Source: a bacterium (GTDB lineage Bacteria; Patescibacteria; JAEDAM01; Absconditabacterales; Absconditicoccaceae). Taken from it: DNA of 34,321 bases. This document shows positions 29,225-34,321 of the stretch, in pieces. Numbering within the stretch: position 1 is the first letter of the stretch; each line of letters opens with the position of its first letter. The position numbers were made by a program, and so were the translations under genes. The stretch is taken from positions 1-34,321 of the forward strand of contig JAFRZH010000005.1 of assembly GCA_017442645.1 (NCBI GenBank), in the 5' to 3' direction. The notes beneath the pieces were generated by a model. That model worked only from the letters and a program-made list of their open reading frames with translations, did not search any database and was not told the origin of the DNA.

Positions 29225-30208
29225 TTATCATTGTTTAGAAATTTTCTTTCAAGATAACACCTCAAAAACTTTCGGTTCTAATTTTTCGCGAAGCTCTTGT
29301 AAAAATATTGGATCTGCTTGACTCAAAAAATCTCAAATAAGCTGTGGAGTAAGATATTTTTTACGTGGGAAACGTACTCATAAGCTTGATATTCCCGTTC
29401 ATGCAGTAAAACCTTGCTCATCCATACTATCCATCCATTCTTCTAAATAAGCTACAGGAACCCAATACCAAGCTCTTGTTGTTCATCTATCTGTCAAAGC
29501 TTTCACAGGAACACCATCTTTTCAAAGAGCTGGAGCAAGAGATTGTACTGTAGTACATGCACAAAGTCACTGTTCATTTCCCGCTCCCACAGAAAGATAG
29601 GAAGATCTTCCCATGATTTCAAAAGTTGACATTTGTAAACCAGTTTCTTCTATCAATTCTCTACGACACGCATCCATTACTGACTCTCCCTCATTTTCAT
29701 CTCAAACCAATCAAAGAACAATTCCATAAGTTCTAGAATTTAAATTATTCTTACTCCAAGCATCTAAAGGTCTAAATTCTTCCAATAAATGTACCCATTC
29801 TTTTCCAAAAGAATCTTTATAAACTACAATAACTCCAATTCCCGTTGCTTTAGCGTGAGAAATATTAGGATTCAAAATATCTTCTGGTTTACCACGAAAA
29901 TACCCAAAATAAGGTTTTTTAGTAATTTGTCAGTTTTCATCTTTAAAAATACGATTAAAACGATAAGTATTTAAAAATGGATTAGGAGCTGCAGGTCATT
30001 CTAAAACAATATCAGTTGGAAGAGGATCATTCTCTTTAGGTTCCATACGGACACTTCCCCAAGGTCCTCTCGTAATAATTCTCTCTCAACCATAAATTTC
30101 AGTAAGAGAAGAAAACATCTCATTTGATGACAATTCTACATCTTTCGAAATACTGTCTCTTCCATCCCCAACATTTTCAGGTACATAATAATTTAATTGA
30201 ACAGCCAT
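29225..30208 (-). CDS. Nudix hydrolase
   Basis: 327 residues with many TGA codons as glycine, ending in TAA. Nudix enzymes hydrolyse nucleoside diphosphates linked to another group, such as ADP-ribose, NADH or damaged nucleotides. The signature GX5EX7REUXEEXGU is complete at GDENEGE...RRELIEETGL, with several of its surrounding glycines encoded by TGA (VLGLVGDENEGE). Before it come GVIVVYKDSFGKEWVHLLEEFRP, typical of the ADP-ribose pyrophosphatase-like group (where the strand ends in E-F-R-P), and after it SSYLSVGAGNEQ. The N-terminal 110 residues (MAVQLNYYVPENVGD) are an extension not usual for ADP-ribose pyrophosphatases. It is a single-gene unit, convergent with the zinc-ribbon gene. Substrate not determinable. 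Confidence 0.9.
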
Positions 30209-30321
30209 AGATAATACATAAAAAGATAAAAACACAATCTATATAAAGATTCATCCATACATGTCAACATTTTTATACTGTTTAATTATTTTTAACTATC
30301 GACATTTTACAAAAAGAGAAA

Positions 30322-30358
30322 AAATCTGACTATTATTAGAGTCAGACTTTTATTTTTG
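30322..30358. terminator. Hairpin with T-run upstream of the Nudix gene
   Basis: AAATCTGACT and AGTCAGACTTTT pair around ATTATTAG. It resembles the terminator at 17307 (shared ATCTGAC arm). No gene ends close to it on either strand, so it may mark the end of an RNA or the remains of a gene. The rest of 30209-30538 holds nothing I can name. Confidence 0.5.
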
Positions 30359-30538
30359 TTTTTCTCTTTATTGTTTACATAATCAATCTAAAGACGCTCC
30401 ATAAGTTCTCTTATCTGAATCTTATTATCTTTATAAATTTTCAGATACAAAGAATAAAAATGATTATACTTTTTCAATATACATTTAATCATAGGTATTT
30501 TTTACAAAATATGTCAATCAATATATTGGTGCGAATTA

Positions 30539-30566
30539 TTGATTTTTGAAGGAAAATATTTATATA
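30539..30566 (+). promoter_or_regulatory. Promoter of the 30612 gene
   Basis: TTGATT (30539-30544), 16-base spacer, TATATA (30561-30566); an A-rich leader reaches the ATG. Confidence 0.5.
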
Positions 30567-30611
30567 TACACAATACAATTCACATATTGTAATAACAAAA
30601 AAAAACAAAAA

Positions 30612-31106
30612 ATGAAAAAATGTTTTATTTCTTTTTTGTTGCTGTTCTCGGTACTAACGTGTTTTTCACAAATCAGTACCAACATTGTAACAGCAGCAAG
30701 AATCGAGTCGGGAATTGCTTCGTCTGATGGAATCATTGATGCCCCGGATGATGAAATTTCCACAGAAGCCCATTACCGTTCAACTTACAAGGTTGCCGGA
30801 TTTGAAGTAATCCGTGTTATGCTTAACCTCATCGAAGAGGAAGAATGGGTTAAGTATCACATGATTGCTGAAGACGGAATCACCCTTCTCTTCCTCAATC
30901 CTCAGAAGGACTTCGATGCCGAAAGTCTTCTTGAGGCTCTCAATAACTGGGAACATGTTGGAAATGAGGGGATAGTGGTCTTTAGTAACCCAGACTCCTC
31001 CACCAAGATTGACGTCTATCAGTTTTCAAAAGCTAACAAATGGCTTTTAACAAAACAAGATGATGGTGTGGTATGCTACACTATCGGAGACGCCAAGATG
31101 GAGTAA
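30612..31106 (+). CDS. Small secreted protein of foreign composition (164 aa)
   Basis: 164 residues from ATG 30612. It begins with a signal peptide (MKKCFISFLLLFSVLTCFS, likely cleaved after QIS or nearby) followed by a mature domain of about 140 residues with RVMLNLIEEEEWVKYHMIAEDG, LLEALNNWEHVGNEGIVVF and a final strand VVCYTIGDA. This looks like a small alpha/beta domain; no family is recognised. No TGA is used, glycines are GGN, and codons such as TCG, CCG and CTC appear, so it stands apart from neighbouring genes in base use. An upstream ATG at 30546 would put a poor peptide ahead of the signal sequence and overlap the promoter. Promoter and terminator flank the gene. Possibly transferred from a standard-code organism. 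Confidence 0.75.
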   Translation: MKKCFISFLLLFSVLTCFSQISTNIVTAARIESGIASSDGIIDAPDDEISTEAHYRSTYKVAGFEVIRVMLNLIEEEEWVKYHMIAEDGITLLFLNPQKDFDAESLLEALNNWEHVGNEGIVVFSNPDSSTKIDVYQFSKANKWLLTKQDDGVVCYTIGDAKME

Positions 31107-31125
31107 ACGAACGATTTTCTACTTT

Positions 31126-31156
31126 GGGGATAATCTGTTACAGGTTATCCCTTTTT
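31126..31156 (+). terminator. Terminator of the 30612 gene
   Basis: GGGATAA and TTATCCC pair with a TCTGTTACAGG loop, then five T. Confidence 0.85.
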
Positions 31157-31284
31157 CAATCTTTACAGGAGAAATACATAGATAAAAAAAAATCACCATA
31201 TCAAAAGAATCCAATAAAAAATACAAAATTGTAGAGATTAGATTACAAACTAAATAAAAATAATTTTCATATTTTAAATTATCC

Positions 31285-31314
31285 TTGACTTTTCAGCCTG
31301 AATAATTATACACT
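31285..31314 (+). promoter_or_regulatory. Promoter of the 31320 RNA
   Basis: TTGACT (31285-31290), 18-base spacer, TACACT (31309-31314). Transcription would start near 31320. Confidence 0.55.
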
Positions 31315-31319
31315 TATTA

Positions 31320-31541
31320 GATAAAAGAATTTTTATCTCTCTCTTATTGGAGAGCCAATTAGAAACAAAGAATTTTTCTCATAATTTTACTAATATGCTT
31401 TCAGCCATTTAGGTTTTAATTATTTGCATTTGTTTTTAGTTGTTTATTTTTAGAGGTGGACACTAACTGTTGATAATTATGTTTTAGCATCTATAAGCGT
31501 TTAGTTCACCTGGGAGGCGTTGTGAAACGACCTCCTTTTTT
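31320..31541 (+). ncRNA. Candidate structured RNA or leader, about 220 nt
   Basis: Between a promoter (31285) and a terminator hairpin (GGAGG-CGTT-GTGA-AACG-ACCTCC then six T, ending about 31541) lie about 220 bases with no usable reading frame. Helices: AGATAAAA-GAAT-TTTTATCT at the 5' end, ATTGG-AGAG-CCAAT shortly after, and AGGTG...CTAA pairing with TTAG...CACCT (about 31455 to 31510) just ahead of the terminator. The unit could be an independent small RNA, or a leader that controls the gene at 31579 by early termination. I see no known riboswitch core. Confidence 0.45.
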
Positions 31542-31578
31542 CTTTAAAGAAAATAATAACACTTTTAAAAAATTGAGA

Positions 31579-31881
31579 ATGTTTTTACAGCCTGTTAAAA
31601 GTAATTGAGATTTAACGTTACCAACTTTAAATACGGATTTCTATCTTTGAAAAGACGCAATAATGGTATGTAATTTTTCACATACTATAAGTTCAATAAC
31701 ATTAAAAATAAAAAAAGATTGAACAGATTATAGAATTTGGAGTTGGTGAGGTTAAAGTTCTTGAAACTATTCAAATGATATTTTCTTAAATCAAACTATA
31801 GAATGGCGTCTCAGATGATGACATACGTATCAAATAAACTTCGCCCCTTCAGCAATAAAAGAGTTTTATCTTGTAGACTAA
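31579..31881 (+). pseudogene. Code-25 gene with internal TAA (about 100 codons)
   Basis: From ATG 31579 a frame with eight TGA-glycine codons reads MFLQPVKSNGDLTLPTLN..., reaching TAA at 31753-31755 (after IWSWGG). The same frame then continues as SSGNYSNDILNQTIEWRLRGG and ends at TAA 31879, just before a terminator. Glycine-rich turns and short strands on both sides of the TAA look like one small beta-rich domain, in the style of phage or surface proteins. The simplest reading is a nonsense mutation in a recently intact gene. It uses the genome's own code, so it is native or phage-adapted. No family recognised. Confidence 0.5.
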
Positions 31882-31906
31882 AAAGAGGACTTACTCCTCT
31901 TTTTTT
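31882..31906. terminator. Bidirectional terminator
   Basis: AAAAGAGGA-CTTAC-TCCTCTTTTTTT serves the plus-strand frame ending at 31881 and the minus-strand gene ending at 31905. Confidence 0.8.
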
Positions 31907-32093
31907 AATCATATTTTCTACTCTTTGCTATTATATCTTTAATAATTTCCTCTACTGATTTTTTATATTTATCAGTTTTTTCTAATAATGCACGTTCTTC
32001 ATCATTAATATCTTTCCCTCTTAGAATGTTTATCAATACTTTATTAATTGTTTTTTCGTTTACCTCTGTATCTGCTTTTTGTATTTCTACCAT
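31905..32093 (-). CDS. Small helical protein (62 aa)
   Basis: 62 residues with an ATG start and TAA stop; no TGA. The sequence is charged and helical (MVEIQKADTEVNEKTIN, then GKDINDEERALLEKTDKYKKSVEEII). It starts 23 bases after the end of the larger frame at 32117, so both are likely on one transcript that stops at the shared terminator. No family recognised. Short length keeps confidence moderate. Confidence 0.5.
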   Translation of the reverse strand: MVEIQKADTEVNEKTINKVLINILRGKDINDEERALLEKTDKYKKSVEEIIKDIIAKSRKYD

Positions 32094-32116
32094 TATTTTT
32101 TTCTTAAAAAATAAAA

Positions 32117-32567
32117 TTACTCTTTTTTATCTTCAGATTCTTCTTTTAACATTTCATTACATAGTTTTATAGCCTCATCAGAATTATTTTTCTAACAATG
32201 TCCCATCTTTTATCGCATCCATGCAGATTTGAACAGCGTCTTCTATAGTTCTGTTTCGGCTTCTTAAAAACTCGTATTTTTCTCTTGCGGCTTTCCCTTT
32301 TTTTATAGGCAATTCATCGAGTAAGAGAAAGAAACCTTTTTCAATTTCCTTGCTTAGTCGTTCTCTATCTTCAGGAGATTGACTACTTCTAACTAAAGTA
32401 CGGTAATTTTCATTTCACTCTAAAAAACTTTTACAAATACCTTTACTTATTTCATCTATTATAGCCTTGGTGCGTGGAGATATTTCTCTAGTATTATTTT
32501 CTGAATCAATGGTTTTATCTGCTCAGTTTTCTGGTCAAGTATATGTATCATCATGTTCTAAAGGCAT
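32117..32567 (-). pseudogene. Helical protein gene with frame break at a T-run
   Basis: From ATG 32567 a frame with three TGA-glycine codons (TYTGPENGADK, LEGNENY) runs 127 codons to TAA at 32184-32186. At the five-base homopolymer 32187-32191 a single-base deletion would join it to the adjoining frame NNSDEAIKLCNEMLKEESEDKKE, ending at TAA 32117. The combined product (about 150 residues) is soluble and helical (TKAIIDEISKGICKSFLEG, RERLSKEIEKGFFLLLDELP). The compositional continuity of both parts suggests one original gene, broken or mis-sequenced here; a 127-residue protein with a chance downstream frame is the alternative. Function unknown. Confidence 0.5.
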
Positions 32568-32631
32568 CTATAACTTTTTAAAAACTAAAACACTTAATTA
32601 TAACGTAAAAACGCTAATTTGTCAAATTTAC

Positions 32632-32659
32632 TTGACATTTAATTTAAAATCACTATAAG
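32632..32659 (+). promoter_or_regulatory. Near-consensus promoter
   Basis: TTGACA (32632-32637), 16-base spacer starting TTTAATTT, TATAAG (32654-32659); 18 bases later the ATG of the 48-residue gene. Confidence 0.7.
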
Positions 32660-32677
32660 AATAACACGAATAACATA

Positions 32678-32824
32678 ATGTCTAACAAAAAACTTCAAGA
32701 AGAAATGAAACAGAAAAAAAACGCCAAAAACGTCTTGAAGCGTTACAAAAACCAACCCATCTATGAATACAGATGGAAAGAAGGTAGAAAACAGTGGGTA
32801 AAAACCACAAGTACTAACAAATAA
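32678..32824 (+). CDS. Small basic protein (48 aa)
   Basis: 48 residues, strongly basic: MSNKKLQEEMKQKKNAKNVLKRYKNQ then YEYRWKEGRKQWVKTT. This looks like a small nucleic-acid-binding or structural protein. It has a strong promoter directly upstream and is followed after 13 bases by the 70-residue gene, so the two form one unit closed by the terminator at 33073. No TGA codons. Family unknown. Confidence 0.6.
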   Translation: MSNKKLQEEMKQKKNAKNVLKRYKNQPIYEYRWKEGRKQWVKTTSTNK

Positions 32825-32837
32825 AAAATCATAAAAA

Positions 32838-33050
32838 ATGGACGCAGAATTGCAAAATACGCACGGAATAATAAGTGGCGGTCTGATGAAACTTGTCGGA
32901 ACGGCACCTACGATGGACACTCTCGGGTCAATTCAGATCGGCATTGAGAGTGCAGAGAAACTCGGAGCGCATGGCGACCTCCTGATGGTAGGAACAAAAC
33001 CCCACGCAAACGGAACGAGCACAGTATCTCTCATCAAGAGAACTAATTAA
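32838..33050 (+). CDS. Small protein of foreign composition (70 aa)
   Basis: 70 residues: MDAELQNTHGIISGGLMKLVG, APTMDTLGSIQIGIESAEKLG, then MVGTKPHANGTSTVSLIKRTN. It is about half GC with GGN glycines only and no TGA, unlike most of the window, although glycine is abundant. No signal peptide or membrane helix. It is second in a two-gene unit with the 48-residue basic protein. It is not recognised as any family I know. Confidence 0.6.
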   Translation: MDAELQNTHGIISGGLMKLVGTAPTMDTLGSIQIGIESAEKLGAHGDLLMVGTKPHANGTSTVSLIKRTN

Positions 33051-33072
33051 CACAAGTATTAACCTTTAGAAT

Positions 33073-33101
33073 TGGAGGCTGAAACCCAGTCTCCATTTTT
33101 T
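33073..33101 (+). terminator. Terminator of the 32678-33050 unit
   Basis: GGAGGCTG and CAGTCTCC pair around AAACC, then six T. Confidence 0.75.
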
Positions 33102-33136
33102 AAAAAGAGGAGAAATCTGACTTCTCCTCTCTTTTT
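33102..33136 (-). terminator. Terminator of the 33136 gene
   Basis: AAAAAGAGGAGAA and TTCTCCTCTTTTTT pair around ATCTGAC, right after the minus-strand stop codon; symmetrical enough to work on both strands. Confidence 0.8.
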
Positions 33137-33512
33137 TATGCTCCCATTGTAGGAGTAGTTGTTCCATAAGGACTTGAAAGGGTATAAGCAGGAACTGGAT
33201 AAGGTCCAAGACTTTGAATAAGAGTTGCTGTTTGTTCGTTATTTTGAGCAATAACTCTTGATTCTGCCAATTCTGCTCTCAATCTTTGAGTTTTTGTGTC
33301 TGATTTGCGAATAATTGGTTTTGCCACATAGTGTTATTATTGATAATATCAACCGTGTTATCGTAGTTGTTATTATTGTTAGCGTTAGCCATCATTCGAG
33401 CAGCTGCATTATTACCTCCGAATCCGTTACCATTTCCCATGAACAATAACAAGATAATAAGCCAAGTTCCCATATTACCAAATCCTACATTAGACATTGC
33501 TGTTTGATCCAT
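33136..33512 (-). pseudogene. Phage-like small protein gene split by a -1 frame break
   Basis: Frame 1 starts at ATG 33512: MDQTAMSNVGFGNMGTWLII, a hydrophobic segment LIILLLF, then a glycine- and asparagine-rich part (MGNGNGFGGNN, ANANNNNNYDN), and reaches TGA at 33279. Frame 2 (one base back) contains KTQRLRAELAESRVIAQN and the end YPVPAYTLSSPYGTT, stopping at TAA 33136. They join at the five-base run 33291-33295, giving about 126 residues. If the TGA is read as glycine instead, frame 1 runs on with an unlikely sequence across the terminator. The N-terminal part resembles small Gly/Asn-rich proteins seen in phage and prophage regions. The break is a mutation, a sequencing error or a programmed -1 shift. 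Confidence 0.55.
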
Positions 33513-33593
33513 ATGAACACAATAAAAAACGTAAAAATGAAAAACATTTGAAATTTTAAATAAATTAATTATACTACGTATTGTAAATTGAAT

Positions 33594-33666
33594 GGGAATA
33601 TAGCTTAGTTGGTAGAGCAGATCCCTCTTAAGGATAAGGTCGTGGGTTCGAATCCCACTATTCCCA
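33594..33666 (+). tRNA. tRNA-Lys (anticodon CUU)
   Basis: Acceptor stem GGGAATA/TATTCCC with discriminator A, D arm GCTTAGTTGGTAGAGC, anticodon loop CTCTTAA giving CTT (Lys, codon AAG), T arm GTGGG-TTCGAAT-CCCAC. There is a mismatch at the top of the anticodon stem (27:43). The 3' CCA is not encoded, so it must be added by a CCA-adding enzyme. This is not the UCA-anticodon glycine tRNA the genetic code needs; that gene is elsewhere. Confidence 0.95.
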
Positions 33667-33694
33667 TAAACTTAATGATAAACTAATAAATGGA

Positions 33695-33727
33695 AGGGGT
33701 GTGTCGAATGCAAGACACAGCCTTTTT
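33695..33727 (+). terminator. Terminator of the tRNA
   Basis: GGTGTGTC and GACACAGCC pair around GAATGCAA, followed by five T. Confidence 0.75.
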
Positions 33728-33744
33728 CTGTTGTACTAAAAAAG

Positions 33745-33855
33745 AAAAACTGGACGTTTCACAACGCCCAGTAAAAAGTAATAACCTTCTAAGAAAAGGC
33801 CTAATTTGAATAGGTATTTCCCAACACCTACTCAGACAGTAAGACATACTTACAG
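33745..33855 (-). ncRNA. Candidate small RNA, about 110 nt
   Basis: On the minus strand, TTGATT (33888-33883) and TATATA (33866-33861), 16 bases apart, precede about 110 bases that end in a terminator (CTGG-G-CGTT-GTGA-AACG-T-CCAG then five T). In between are GTAAG/CTTAC, an eight-base stem GAGTAGGT/ACCTATTC and CCTT/AAGG, so the whole transcript is a row of hairpins with no reading frame. The terminator core CGTTGTGAAACG is the same as in the RNA ending at 31541. No known family recognised; an SRP-type GGAAGGAAG loop is absent. Confidence 0.5.
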
Positions 33856-33901
33856 CAAGGTATATAAGAATTTACACAAAAAAATCAATAGTTTTTATTT
33901 T

Positions 33902-34309
33902 TTATGCATAGATTGAAAAATTTTCCATAAGAGACTTAGCCTCATACTGAATTTCCTCTATTAGAAATGAAAATTCCCTCTGAATAAATCAACTTTGAAT
34001 TCTAATAGAATTGAGTTGATCAATAGTATTTTGAAGTCAAATAAAAATTTGCTCTAAATCAATTTTTTCTTGAAAATCATTAAGATGTTTTTTTATTTCA
34101 TGAAGATGATATTTTATGAGAAGGAGATGTTTAATAATAAGATCCACAAACTCCGTACTAATACTGGAAGCCATACTTCCTCAAAATTCTCCAACACTCT
34201 CCCCAGAAACTTCTAAAGCGGAAGAAAGACTTTCCATAATACTATTACAAATCATATTAATACTATTAAGATGAGTTTCTACACTAGGAGACACATTTAG
34301 ACTATCCAT
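33902..34309 (-). CDS. Helical protein of unknown function (135 aa)
   Basis: 135 residues with three TGA codons as glycine, ending in TAA. Almost all helix: MDSLNVSPSVETHLNSINMI, a Ser/Gly-rich part (SGESVGEFGGSMASS, which could be a flexible hinge or short membrane-facing segment), then IIKHLLLIKYHLHEIKKHLNDFQEKI, a heptad pattern suggesting a coiled coil, and FSFLIEEIQYEAKSLMENF. No signal peptide. The ATG is 12 bases from the window end, so the promoter is not visible and a longer upstream frame cannot be excluded. Function unknown. Confidence 0.65.
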
Positions 34310-34321
34310 GATAATAACATA

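Noticed and set aside
33594..33666. Possibility that the tRNA is the glycine UCA suppressor needed for code 25
   Set aside because: The anticodon loop reads CTCTTAA, giving CTT for lysine.
1..34321. CRISPR array, insertion sequence or complete prophage
   Set aside because: No regularly spaced direct repeats, transposase or phage structural genes are visible; only a few small phage-like genes near 31579-33512.

Overview
The window is AT-rich DNA from a bacterium that reads UGA as glycine (genetic code 25). Almost every gene becomes a full-length, recognisable protein only when in-frame TGA codons are translated as Gly. Several of those codons sit at invariant glycines: the TPP-site GDGD of a 2-oxoacid oxidoreductase beta subunit, the Nudix box, and the glycine after VDG-x-x-A in RuBisCO. 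Together with a form II/III RuBisCO and a reduced gene set, this points to the Candidate Phyla Radiation, most likely Absconditabacteria (SR1) and less likely Gracilibacteria. Genes end in TAA or TAG, with one notable exception.

Layout. 1-3515: surface polysaccharide block (3' end of UDP-galactopyranose mutase, a DUF3431 protein, two glycosyltransferases, a methyltransferase). 3713-4700: broken two-repeat gene with an EF-hand-like loop. 4839-6974: polynucleotide phosphorylase. 7209-9332: a transglutaminase-like protein and a small membrane protein. 9469-10599: a family-4-like glycosyltransferase. 15990 down to 10602: a probable operon of a membrane-anchored beta-sandwich protein, a 685-residue surface protein and a 919-residue valyl-tRNA-synthetase-like protein whose two catalytic signatures are gone. 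16136-17903: small unknown proteins on the plus strand. 22866 down to 18101: DNA polymerase beta clamp, a prepilin, a nucleotidyltransferase-like protein, a short PorB-type subunit and RuBisCO. 23119-24520: an unknown protein, HU, and a probable structured RNA. 27638 down to 24520: a lipoprotein with an FKBP-like domain, a 726-residue protein of unknown function, and NrdR. 29225-30208: a Nudix hydrolase. 31285-33855: two more candidate structured RNAs, disrupted phage-like small genes and tRNA-Lys(CUU).

Mixed in are genes of different character (17523-17903, 27871-29187, 30612-31106, 32838-33050). They are richer in GC, use GGN glycine codons with no in-frame TGA, and most have near-consensus promoters and strong terminators. 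One ends in TGA immediately before a terminator, so UGA looks like a true stop there. These look like imports from a standard-code genome, although a chimeric assembly must be excluded.

The main candidates for something undescribed are the catalytically dead ValRS-like protein in a surface-protein operon, the standard-code cassettes inside a recoded genome, and three promoter-to-terminator RNA units without a recognised family. Three reading-frame breaks at five-base homopolymers, all in accessory genes, may be decay, programmed shifts or sequencing error. All calls come from reading and translating the sequence by eye; no database search was possible.
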